From Pseudoalteromonas luteoviolacea S2607 (GTDB lineage Bacteria > Pseudomonadota > Gammaproteobacteria > Enterobacterales > Alteromonadaceae): a stretch of DNA of 64,000 nt. The translations under genes were made by a program, and so were the position numbers. The DNA is taken from contig NZ_AUXV01000072.1 in the NCBI RefSeq assembly GCF_001625575.1, positions 354,628 through 418,627 of the forward strand. The letters run 5' to 3'. Positions 9,296-17,602 of this stretch are shown here, piece after piece. Numbering within the stretch: position 1 is the first letter of the stretch; each line of letters opens with the position of its first letter. The notes beneath the pieces were generated by a model. The model ran no database searches, was not told the origin of the DNA, and saw only the letters and a program-made list of their open reading frames with translations.

Positions 9296-11107
9296 CTAAT
9301 CTTCTTTCTTAGCTCTATATATGCCTATATATGCCTCAGGGGAATCCCAAACATCATTATCAAAAGGTAAAAGTTTATAGCTTTTTTCTTCTTGCTGGTA
9401 ACTGTTCAAACCGTGGTCATTTCCAAACAAACTATCAAATGATTGTTTTTCTTCACTGACAAACTGTAAGTCTTCAGCTTTTTGGTTGTCACCAAGCACC
9501 AAACGGATTTTGTTCCAATCTTCAAAAAAATACTCTTCTAATAACGGTATGACCTTATTTTTAAATACCGATTTAAGTTCATTAAATGCTTTGTCTTGAT
9601 CTTTAACTAGCGCTTTAACTGGCATAAAGAAAGCGTGCCCCAGCGTATGCTCTCTGTCATAAAGCACTTCAATTCGCTGATTCATCTTACGAATTAATTC
9701 TTCTAAGTCGATTCCATTAACGGTAATGTCATTAAATAATTCAGGCTTTGGCATCATCTCAACAAAATCGAAACGGCGACGAAGAGCTGTATCCATCATT
9801 GCCAAAGAGCGGTCTGCGGTATTCATTGTGCCAATAAGGTATAAATTATTAGGTACAGTAAAGGGATCGCCTGAGTTTGGTAACAGCACTTCTATCGCTT
9901 CATCCTGACCTTCACCAGAACGTTTAGTGTCTTCAATCAAGGTGATGAGCTCACCAAATATCTTTGATATATTACCGCGATTAATTTCATCGATAATCAA
10001 GACAAAGTTCTTTGCTTGGCCTTGTTTAGGGGCTTCATAATCACTAACGTTATAGGTTTTTTTTACATAATTAAGAATCGATTTTACATACGAAGAGTTA
10101 TAGATTTTTTTAGTACTTAACCCACGATATAGCTTGCGTATATTATCGATGGAAACAGGGTAACCTCTACCTAAGTCTTCATGACTGGTTGCTTCAGGGA
10201 AAACTCTAAAGGTTGTGTTGCCATGATACTGTACACCAAAATCATTACCGCGAAGTGTCTTTAGACTTAATACTGCTGATTCTTCTAATTCTGCTTTAAA
10301 TTGTTCAAGCGCTTGCTCTAAAGGGTCGCTATCTGGTTCAACACCTTGCGATGCCTGCTCACAAATTTGTTTAAAGATCCCTGGTTCAACATCATATGAA
10401 ACTTGACCTTGATCTGAGTTTGCACGCAAGCCTTCCACAAACTCTTCATAACCATAACTTTGATGAAAAGTGACAAATCGAATACGTTTCTCAGCGATTA
10501 ATTCATCATACTTCTTTTTCAAATCTGCACGTGATTTAGCTTTAAAATCTGGTTCCGCTGCCATAACTGACGTTTGAATCGTATGAAATGTTTTTCCGGT
10601 GCCCGGAGGGCCATATAAAATAGTATTTAAACTCATTTTAACTTCCGTTTCTTTTTGCGCGGTCATTTCACCTTGCCCAACCTCATCAAGCTCCACATCA
10701 AAGAAAGGCTTGAGTATTAATTCTTCGAATTCTCTTAAATCACTGTTAGCAACAATTGCACATGTACTATTGTAATTAGGCGTCCAGCCTTTTTGTTTTC
10801 CTTTATATATGCGTTCTTCTGGTAGAAAAGTTAAAACTGAATATGGTTTTAGTAGCCACTCATTACCTAAGGGAGTATCAACTAACTTTTCAGGTTCAAC
10901 TCCCGTCGCTGAAACTTTAACCAAAGCAAAAACTTCGTTACTTCTGCTTAAACAGACGATATCGCCTTCATTTAGTTTTTCTGAAAATAGATTGGCTTGT
11001 CCACGACCCGTATCTTTATGGACAGCCAGCAATTCATTGTCGAGAAGCCAATTAAACTCTTCTTCATTTAGACTTCCTTTTCCATGTGATACTTTCCAAA
11101 ACTTCAT
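9296..11107 (-). CDS. mcrB: McrB-like GTPase with N-terminal EVE/PUA-like domain
   Basis: A 603-residue protein. Residues 1-130 look like an EVE/PUA-type reader (MKFWKVSHGKG at the start, then GDIVCLSRSNEVFALVKV). The AAA+ domain follows: Walker A LYGPPGTGKT at about residue 165, VLIIDEINRGNISKIFGE as Walker B, and the GTMNTADRSLAMMDTALRRR block that typifies McrB. The reader domain would recognise modified bases in target DNA and replaces the DUF3578-type domain of E. coli McrB. The gene starts 38 bases after the PLD-like gene, so co-transcription with the upstream genes is plausible. Confidence 0.9.
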   Translation of the reverse strand: MKFWKVSHGKGSLNEEEFNWLLDNELLAVHKDTGRGQANLFSEKLNEGDIVCLSRSNEVFALVKVSATGVEPEKLVDTPLGNEWLLKPYSVLTFLPEERIYKGKQKGWTPNYNSTCAIVANSDLREFEELILKPFFDVELDEVGQGEMTAQKETEVKMSLNTILYGPPGTGKTFHTIQTSVMAAEPDFKAKSRADLKKKYDELIAEKRIRFVTFHQSYGYEEFVEGLRANSDQGQVSYDVEPGIFKQICEQASQGVEPDSDPLEQALEQFKAELEESAVLSLKTLRGNDFGVQYHGNTTFRVFPEATSHEDLGRGYPVSIDNIRKLYRGLSTKKIYNSSYVKSILNYVKKTYNVSDYEAPKQGQAKNFVLIIDEINRGNISKIFGELITLIEDTKRSGEGQDEAIEVLLPNSGDPFTVPNNLYLIGTMNTADRSLAMMDTALRRRFDFVEMMPKPELFNDITVNGIDLEELIRKMNQRIEVLYDREHTLGHAFFMPVKALVKDQDKAFNELKSVFKNKVIPLLEEYFFEDWNKIRLVLGDNQKAEDLQFVSEEKQSFDSLFGNDHGLNSYQQEEKSYKLLPFDNDVWDSPEAYIGIYRAKKED

Positions 11108-11145
11108 TTGTACTCCTTATCAATCGCCCACATAGCAAGTTATGA

Positions 11146-12033
11146 CTATTTTTTTAATTCTATGCAGCTGGCTTTTCCATCTTCCACAACTTTTCCGACC
11201 CAAAGCCTTGTTTCATCACATTCATCAATGCCCGCTAAATTTATACTCAAGCGGTCAGCTTGTGTACCTTTTATTACATCTTGGGAAAATCCTTGACCGG
11301 ATTTGATAGCAGCTTTTTCTGTAATAATGTACCTATCGTGAAAATAACGTTCAGGTGCAACTATTAGTTTAAAATTAGGAATGAAATCAAATTTATTAGC
11401 ATACTCATTTTGAAATACTTCTAAAGGTCTAAGAGTCTCGATGCTAGTAACCAAAGTAAGTGACTTTGTGTATTTAAGCTGTTGTAAAAGACTGAAAACA
11501 CCTGTCAAAACTGGATTAGAAGATAATTTAAAATACTGGTCAACAATTAATATTTTCTCACTTAAGTAAAAGACTGGACTTATTGCTTCAAGTATATCTT
11601 GGGCTTTTTTATTAATACGTATTGAAGGTGGAATCTTCCAAGCAGGGTGCTCTTCGATTAACTGATTGTAAGAAATCGCGCTTTCCCCCAAATTTTCAGA
11701 AACCACAGATGAAAAATCTCTTAATTTTAATTGATGCTCCAGCCATTGAATCCAGTTGGCTTCAAACTCTTTTCCGGTGTCCTGTCTATACTTTGGCAAT
11801 AAAATTAGCGACTCGTCTTTCGACTTTTGGAGCTTATTTAGATAATTAGTAATGGATTTTTTCTTAACATCTTGAAGCTCTGAGTGTTTAACATAGTGAA
11901 ATGCCTGTTGTGCCCAATTTCTAACAGGAGCAATTACGTAACGCCCCTTTTCAAAGCCAAAAGCCGTTTTCAAAAGCCCATAATAATGAAAATCAACTAA
12001 GCACGAGGGATCTAATGCAACTTCCTTATACAT
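11146..12033 (-). CDS. Uncharacterised protein with PLD/MITD1-like HDR motif
   Basis: A 295-residue protein with no family I recognise over its full length. The C-terminal half has a hydrophobic strand EKILIVDQYF, then LTLVTSIETL, then FKLIVAPERYFHDRYIITE followed by AIKSGQGFS. The HDRY..IT pattern before a G-x-G-x-S turn recalls degenerate phospholipase D-like domains (for example the MITD1 C-terminal type). The N-terminal 140 residues are basic and helical. The ATG overlaps the stop of the DUF3696 ATPase by one base (TAATG), so it is almost certainly its partner. Nuclease or effector function is inferred from the ATPase-plus-effector arrangement and is unproven. Confidence 0.55.
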   Translation of the reverse strand: MYKEVALDPSCLVDFHYYGLLKTAFGFEKGRYVIAPVRNWAQQAFHYVKHSELQDVKKKSITNYLNKLQKSKDESLILLPKYRQDTGKEFEANWIQWLEHQLKLRDFSSVVSENLGESAISYNQLIEEHPAWKIPPSIRINKKAQDILEAISPVFYLSEKILIVDQYFKLSSNPVLTGVFSLLQQLKYTKSLTLVTSIETLRPLEVFQNEYANKFDFIPNFKLIVAPERYFHDRYIITEKAAIKSGQGFSQDVIKGTQADRLSINLAGIDECDETRLWVGKVVEDGKASCIELKK

Positions 12034-13805
12034 TAAAATAATTCCTCGTCTCTTTCATCAAAAAATCCACCTGGCCACCTTTCTGAAAAATCGCCATCCT
12101 CAGTTACAGGCAATTTATTTACCCTAACTCCATCTTCTGAACTTTTAAAACAAACAACGCTAATATCACCTGGAGATACATTACTTAATCCAGCAGGAAG
12201 CGTTTTCGCGGATGACTCTCTTATACGCTTTAAAATTCTCAGGATTAAATGCTCACTATGGGTTTCAATTAAGAAGCTGGCAGGGTTCTCTAACTGCGTT
12301 AACAGATCACCAATGGCGACTTGTATTCTTGGGTGTACATGCAGTTCTGGTTGCTCAACAGCCACTAATCCACTATCACGGCTCAAAGCCGCAACAACCA
12401 AAGGCATCAGTTGTGAAACTCCGACGCCAACGTCACTTGGTCTAACATCAATATGGTTATCGGCATCCCATAAAGCATATTCATAGTGAGTGTTTTTTTC
12501 GTCAAATCTGAACTTTGTTTCTTTTTGGAATGTATCTTCAAAAATCATACTTTCCAATTGTTTCTCAACTTTATCGTGACCATCAATTGTGCTAATTTTC
12601 TTAAACTCAGCAAACTGCTTTTCCACTTTTAAAGCTATTCCGTATCCCAAGTTCAGATGCTCTTGACTAGAAATCCAACTATCCACTTTTCTTAATAATT
12701 CAACATCGGCTTGAGCTAATACATCCCAAGCGGCGATACCATTGTGCCAATCAGACTGTTTTGGATAAGGATTTGCTTGGAAAGTAGCATCAGGTATGTT
12801 TCTAAGAGGGCCTATGCTTAAACTTTTTTCAAGGAATATCAACAAATCATCCAATGGTGAAACAACGATATCACTTAACACTTCATGAACCATAGCTGTA
12901 TAGGGGTCATCATCTAAATCAATTGGTGTTTTTAGTACCTTACCTGTATTTGGAAGGGCACCTGAGTGCCCCTCAAAACCGATGGGAACATGCCAATACT
13001 TTGCGTTACATGATTTAACAATAAACGTGTCATCCATTTGTTTTGAAATCAGACGGTTATCATTTAACAACTTATGCAAGTGACTTACGAAGCAGTAGTC
13101 AGTAAAATCAGGCCACTCTTCTGGGTCTTCAATGAAATCGGCTCCTTTTGCGACTTCTCGCCAATGCTGTTTTTCATACCCTTTCAGTTCAAGTGATTTA
13201 GCTTCCAGTGCAGAATGTACTTTATCACCGTCATCAAATTGTTCTTCCAGCCAATCATCATGATTCTCTGGAATCAAAAGTGGGTGAAGGTAGTTTAGAT
13301 TTTCAATGATCGGTTGTTTTAATCCTGAATCACTATTTAAAGCCGCTATAAATAAGCCATCTAACCATACTTTATAGGCAGATACGTAAGCAGTATTAAG
13401 TGGTTTCGACCAAGATATTTCGAATTCGAGTTTTGCCGTTTGAAACTCGCTTGGGCTATTATGATGGAAATTAAGCTCATAAGCTAAAAGGTCCATCACT
13501 TCATTATAGGTTTGCCCAATATATTTTTGTTTATCAAATTCAACAGCTAGCTTTATGCTTTTATTTAAATCACGACCGTGTACCAAATTTTTAAAGCCGC
13601 CAACAAATTTACCGCCCAATACATCAAGCCTTTGAGGGTTACATTGGCCTTTTTGTAATATTTGTTGAAGATAGGCTAGCGCCATCAGCACGGTACTTTT
13701 ACCAACGCTATTTGGCCCAAAAAGCAATGTAACCGGTGCAAACTTAATGGTTTGAGTTTGTTTAAATGACTTAAAATTAGTCAGTGATAATTGGGTTATT
13801 CTCAT
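12033..13805 (-). CDS. DUF3696 OLD/SMC-like AAA ATPase
   Basis: A 590-residue protein. It starts MRITQLSLTNFKSF with Walker A LLFGPNSVGKSTVLMAL near residue 30. The ABC signature-like region DVGVGVSQLMPLV, Walker B LVAVEQPELHVHPR and IETHSEHLILR H-loop follow near residues 455-520. The C-terminal GDFSERWPGGFFDERDEEL is the DUF3696 signature. Such ATPases pair with small effector genes in many defence loci (family knowledge). One-base TAATG overlaps join it to the 5'-nucleotidase upstream and the PLD-like gene downstream, indicating one translationally coupled three-gene unit. Confidence 0.85.
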   Translation of the reverse strand: MRITQLSLTNFKSFKQTQTIKFAPVTLLFGPNSVGKSTVLMALAYLQQILQKGQCNPQRLDVLGGKFVGGFKNLVHGRDLNKSIKLAVEFDKQKYIGQTYNEVMDLLAYELNFHHNSPSEFQTAKLEFEISWSKPLNTAYVSAYKVWLDGLFIAALNSDSGLKQPIIENLNYLHPLLIPENHDDWLEEQFDDGDKVHSALEAKSLELKGYEKQHWREVAKGADFIEDPEEWPDFTDYCFVSHLHKLLNDNRLISKQMDDTFIVKSCNAKYWHVPIGFEGHSGALPNTGKVLKTPIDLDDDPYTAMVHEVLSDIVVSPLDDLLIFLEKSLSIGPLRNIPDATFQANPYPKQSDWHNGIAAWDVLAQADVELLRKVDSWISSQEHLNLGYGIALKVEKQFAEFKKISTIDGHDKVEKQLESMIFEDTFQKETKFRFDEKNTHYEYALWDADNHIDVRPSDVGVGVSQLMPLVVAALSRDSGLVAVEQPELHVHPRIQVAIGDLLTQLENPASFLIETHSEHLILRILKRIRESSAKTLPAGLSNVSPGDISVVCFKSSEDGVRVNKLPVTEDGDFSERWPGGFFDERDEELF

Positions 13806-14779
13806 TATTGTTCTACTTCTTCTTTTGATTCTGAAAGTGCTGAGGTGCTTAAATAAGGAACTTTTCCTGAAGGTACTAGATTTGCGGCTGAATCAAGATG
13901 CACATCTTGATCATCAAAAAAAATATGGGGTTTGAATGCTTGCAATACCTTATCTTTGCCCACGCCACCTAAGAAAAATGCTTCATCAACATACACCCCC
14001 CAATGACGCAGCGTTTTAATAACGCGCATTTCCGATGGGCTATTTCTGGCGGTCACTATTGCAATTCTTACGGGCGAATATTCTACTTTCATAGGTAAGC
14101 GGTCTTGCAATTTAGATAACTTGATCAAGAGACTGGCATAAGGGCCTTCTTCCATTGGCGTATCCTGCAAGGCATCTTCTTGCGCATGAAACGCTTCCAT
14201 ACCGTGAGTTTTATAAACCAGTTCGCTCTCATCAGAAAACAGCACAGCATCACCGTCAAACGCAATGCGAACTTGCCCCTCCGGAATTTGACTGTTGGTT
14301 TTTGGCGGTTCTTTTAGAATGGCAGCAGCACAATGACCCGAGTCAATCACCTGCTGGGCATCTTTTACATCGGTTGTTAAAAAAAGATCGACATCAAAAG
14401 CCTCTACATAATCCGCCGCAGATTCTCCTGCGGTAAAGGCTGAGCGGCTAATATTCAGCCCATCATGGCGAATGCTGTTTAAGACTCGCAAACCTGTATC
14501 TGGACTATTGCGCGACATAACCACCACTTCAACCAATGGTGACTTATCGTTTTGATGTTTATATTGATTAAGGCCAAGCAACGCCTTAACAAGTGGATAC
14601 CCTGTGCCAGGCTGTAACGGATCGTTTTCATACTTGCGCATGTAGTCCCGAAAAAGCTCGATGGCCTTATCTGCATCCTCTTCTTTTGCTTCACGAAACA
14701 TCTGGTCCGAATCGTTCATATCGAACAAAGCTGTTGCAGAAATTCCGACGACCAGAGTATTACTTAAATCAAATGGCAT
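13805..14779 (-). CDS. HAD-type 5'-nucleotidase (cytosolic 5-nucleotidase family)
   Basis: A 324-residue cytosolic 5'-nucleotidase (Pfam 5-nucleotidase type). The HAD motif I is IAFDGDAVLFSDESE, motif II VTARNSPSEMR, the Lys motif GKDKVLQAF, and the acidic motif FFDDQDVHLD. It should hydrolyse nucleoside monophosphates in the cytoplasm. The start is well supported by GGGAGG six bases before ATG 14779. It begins 21 bases after hsdS and its stop overlaps the ATPase start (TAATG). A metabolic enzyme locked between hsdS and a defence-type ATPase is unusual; it could deplete nucleotides, process a nucleotide signal, or be a passenger. Confidence 0.85.
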   Translation of the reverse strand: MPFDLSNTLVVGISATALFDMNDSDQMFREAKEEDADKAIELFRDYMRKYENDPLQPGTGYPLVKALLGLNQYKHQNDKSPLVEVVVMSRNSPDTGLRVLNSIRHDGLNISRSAFTAGESAADYVEAFDVDLFLTTDVKDAQQVIDSGHCAAAILKEPPKTNSQIPEGQVRIAFDGDAVLFSDESELVYKTHGMEAFHAQEDALQDTPMEEGPYASLLIKLSKLQDRLPMKVEYSPVRIAIVTARNSPSEMRVIKTLRHWGVYVDEAFFLGGVGKDKVLQAFKPHIFFDDQDVHLDSAANLVPSGKVPYLSTSALSESKEEVEQ

Positions 14780-14800
14780 AAAACCTCCCTGTTATTATAT

Positions 14801-15988
14801 TTATAACTTACCTGCGAAAGCTTTTTGGCTTAATGAATCAAAAAGCTGAGCTTGCTCTTTAGTCGCTTCTATCTGTTTCGTAGTGTGCTTCATTGCTGTT
14901 TCCATCAATTGAGAATATTCAATTTGTAAGTCGTCTGGAGGTATTAAAATATCTAGATTTTTTAATGCGACTATCTTCAGTTCTGCAAACGTTGTTCCTG
15001 AAGCAATAGAGTTATAATTTGCTAAGAATATTCGTTGTAAAAAGCTTCTCAGGTAATCGGTGCTCACCGACGTTTGGCTTGATTTTATCCACAACACCCT
15101 TCCATCTTTAAAGTAAAAGGGTTCTCGATGACTTACCTGCCAAATACGTCCATCAGGACAAATGGAAGGAAGTAATAAGTCGTTAATTTGTGGAACTCCA
15201 CCATGATTTTTTAACTGTTGATAATGTTCTTGAGATATAAATAAGCTCGGTTCGATTTGTTCATCATTTCCCAGCTTTCCTACTTCAGTGCCACGATAAA
15301 ATGGAATGCCTGATTCTACGAAATCATCCACAAATACTCGTTTACTAGAACCAACAGCGCACAAGTCACCAAGTTTTTTAGATTCCCACCCTTTAGGGTT
15401 ATTCACCGGATCGCCGAACATATCTAGAAAGACGCTTCGGCGGAAGTCATCGGCTAGGTCAGTGGATAGTTGACGTTTACGCCGCACCTTGTCTGCTTTA
15501 TCTAAAATAGTAGCGATACGCTTCTGTTCACTAAGTGGAGGGAGCGGGATTTCAAGGGTCTTCAAAAAGTCGGCTGGCACACGTTTTTGCCCAGCGCTGC
15601 CCGTCATATTTCGCTCACCAAAATGACGAAAATACTCATTCCAAATTAAATAAAATAAATAACTGGGATCTAACTTTTTCCGTTCTGCTCTAATGACATG
15701 GAATTCTGTACTTCCAAAACCAATTGATGTATCTAAATCTGATAAAAATGCAGCTTTACCATTCTCAAAACAAGGTGTGATTTTAGCGACAATGACATCG
15801 TTTTTCTCAAAATAAGTGAAACCTTTTTTTGTCTCTTTTAAAATACGTTTCTCTTGAACTAAAAGCTCGCCACTCTCTGAAACCGCAGCCATTGGCAAAA
15901 ATGTAACCTCTTGGTTTTCATCGACATCTTTTGGCAGCCTTGGGTTTACTTGTGCAACATCAGACAGTTTGACTAAAGGCCAATTCAT
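14801..15988 (-). CDS. hsdS: Type I restriction enzyme specificity subunit HsdS
   Basis: A 395-residue protein with two target-recognition domains (about residues 1-150 and 200-360). Each is followed by a conserved helical spacer: LPPLSEQKRIATILDKADK after the first and the IPPDDLQIEYSQLMETAMK segment after the second. The two domains differ in sequence, implying a bipartite asymmetric recognition site that cannot be predicted here. The ATG overlaps the hsdM stop by four bases. It defines sequence specificity for both methylation and cleavage by the HsdR2M2S complex. Confidence 0.93.
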   Translation of the reverse strand: MNWPLVKLSDVAQVNPRLPKDVDENQEVTFLPMAAVSESGELLVQEKRILKETKKGFTYFEKNDVIVAKITPCFENGKAAFLSDLDTSIGFGSTEFHVIRAERKKLDPSYLFYLIWNEYFRHFGERNMTGSAGQKRVPADFLKTLEIPLPPLSEQKRIATILDKADKVRRKRQLSTDLADDFRRSVFLDMFGDPVNNPKGWESKKLGDLCAVGSSKRVFVDDFVESGIPFYRGTEVGKLGNDEQIEPSLFISQEHYQQLKNHGGVPQINDLLLPSICPDGRIWQVSHREPFYFKDGRVLWIKSSQTSVSTDYLRSFLQRIFLANYNSIASGTTFAELKIVALKNLDILIPPDDLQIEYSQLMETAMKHTTKQIEATKEQAQLFDSLSQKAFAGKL

Positions 15989-17556
15989 AACATATCCTCT
16001 AGAGCTTTCAAGTCATCTAAAATTTCGTTTTCTAAAGTAACTAATTTCTTCAGTATAATTTGAGGTTCTTCATACTCTTCGGCTTCATAAACCAATTCTT
16101 TATAGCGATTAAGAGAAAGGTCGTACTTGCTTGCTTTAATATCTTTAAAATCAACGAAAAACGATTTTTTTGTTTTATCCTTCCATTTGTCTAATGGCTT
16201 ATTATTTTGTATCGCTTGCTGATAAGCATGATATTGTTCGATAACATTAGGCAAATCATCACTATCAATTTTTACACGTTTGTCATCTAAGCTAAAGCCG
16301 TCAGCTTCAACGTCGTAAAACCAAACCTTTTCAGTATCACCGCCCTTAGTAAAAATTAATATCGCTGTTGATACACCTGCATAGGGCTTGAAAACACCAC
16401 TCGGTAATGAAATAACGGCTTCTAATTGGTTGTTCTCCAATAAGAATTTACGTAATTCTACATGAGCCTTTGAAGAGCCAAATAATACACCGTCCGGCAC
16501 TACGGTAGCACTTCGGCCTCCAACGTTGAGCATATTAAGGATATGGGCAACGAAAAGAAGTTCAGTTTTCTTTGTTTTAACATGATCCAATATTTTAGGA
16601 TTCACGCCTTCACTGTCTAAAGATCCTTTAAAAGGAGGGTTTGCAAGAACTACGTCAAAAAAATCTTCAACCTGCTCCGGGAAGTGTTGTTGCATGTTTT
16701 TGTTTAAAGAGTCTTGGTAATGTATATTGGCACCAGGTACACCATGTAAAAGCATATTCATTGCTGATACTCGTAACATGGTATCGTCGAAATCAAAGCC
16801 CCAAAACATTTTTTGTTCAATATGGTCACGATATGGTGTTAACTTATCGCCAGTATAATGCTTGTTACCGTCTTCATCGGTTAACACGCCAAACTCGCTT
16901 GAGTATTTTCGATTCAAGTACTCCATTGTGCGAGCAAGGAAGCCAGCCGTGCCACATGATGGATCTGCAACTACTTCTGTTGGTTTTGGTTCAACCAAGG
17001 CAATCATAGTGTCAATGATATGGCGAGGTGTTCTAAACTGGCCGTTAATGCCTGCGGTAGTTAATTTACTCAATAAGTACTCGTAAATGTCCCCTTTAAC
17101 ATCAGACTGATCTAACGGAAGTTTTTCAATCATTTTGATCGCACTTTGCAATACCGCAGGGTTTCGCACAGCTAAGTCAGCATCAGCCATAAATGCTACC
17201 ATATCAGCATTTATAGAATCATTAGCTTCTGTTTCGATTTGTCCAAAATGTGGAAATACGTTATCTCGTAAGTGTTTTAACAGTTCATCACCTTTGTTGA
17301 TGCTACCGAAATTTTGAAAACGCAGTAACTGGCCTTCTTCCGTTTCAGGGAAAATACGTTTAAAAGGTGTTGGCGTTTGACCGAGAGCAACTTGAGTATT
17401 GTATGTATTTTCTTTTTGCGTTTCTTTTTCATCAAGCATACGCGCAAACATAAGGTAACTAATTTGCTCAATTACGGTTAGCGGATTAGTAACACCACCT
17501 GTCCAAAACTTTTCCCATAATTGGTCAATTTCGTTACGAATTTTACCTGTTAACAT
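15985..17556 (-). CDS. hsdM: Type I N6-adenine methyltransferase HsdM
   Basis: An N6-adenine DNA methylase of about 523 residues. The HsdM N-terminal helical domain (residues 1-140) is followed by the SAM-binding motif ADPSCGTAGFLART and the catalytic NPPF motif (VVLANPPFKGS). I chose ATG 17556, preceded by AGGAAAG at a good distance, over an in-frame TTG at 17574. It follows hsdR by 46 bases and overlaps hsdS by four. It methylates adenine in the recognition site and, with HsdS and HsdR, forms the restriction complex. Confidence 0.93.
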   Translation of the reverse strand: MLTGKIRNEIDQLWEKFWTGGVTNPLTVIEQISYLMFARMLDEKETQKENTYNTQVALGQTPTPFKRIFPETEEGQLLRFQNFGSINKGDELLKHLRDNVFPHFGQIETEANDSINADMVAFMADADLAVRNPAVLQSAIKMIEKLPLDQSDVKGDIYEYLLSKLTTAGINGQFRTPRHIIDTMIALVEPKPTEVVADPSCGTAGFLARTMEYLNRKYSSEFGVLTDEDGNKHYTGDKLTPYRDHIEQKMFWGFDFDDTMLRVSAMNMLLHGVPGANIHYQDSLNKNMQQHFPEQVEDFFDVVLANPPFKGSLDSEGVNPKILDHVKTKKTELLFVAHILNMLNVGGRSATVVPDGVLFGSSKAHVELRKFLLENNQLEAVISLPSGVFKPYAGVSTAILIFTKGGDTEKVWFYDVEADGFSLDDKRVKIDSDDLPNVIEQYHAYQQAIQNNKPLDKWKDKTKKSFFVDFKDIKASKYDLSLNRYKELVYEAEEYEEPQIILKKLVTLENEILDDLKALEDML

Positions 17557-17602
17557 TATTCTTTCCTGTATCAAGCATCACTGTTCTGCTCGATGTAATT
17601 AA

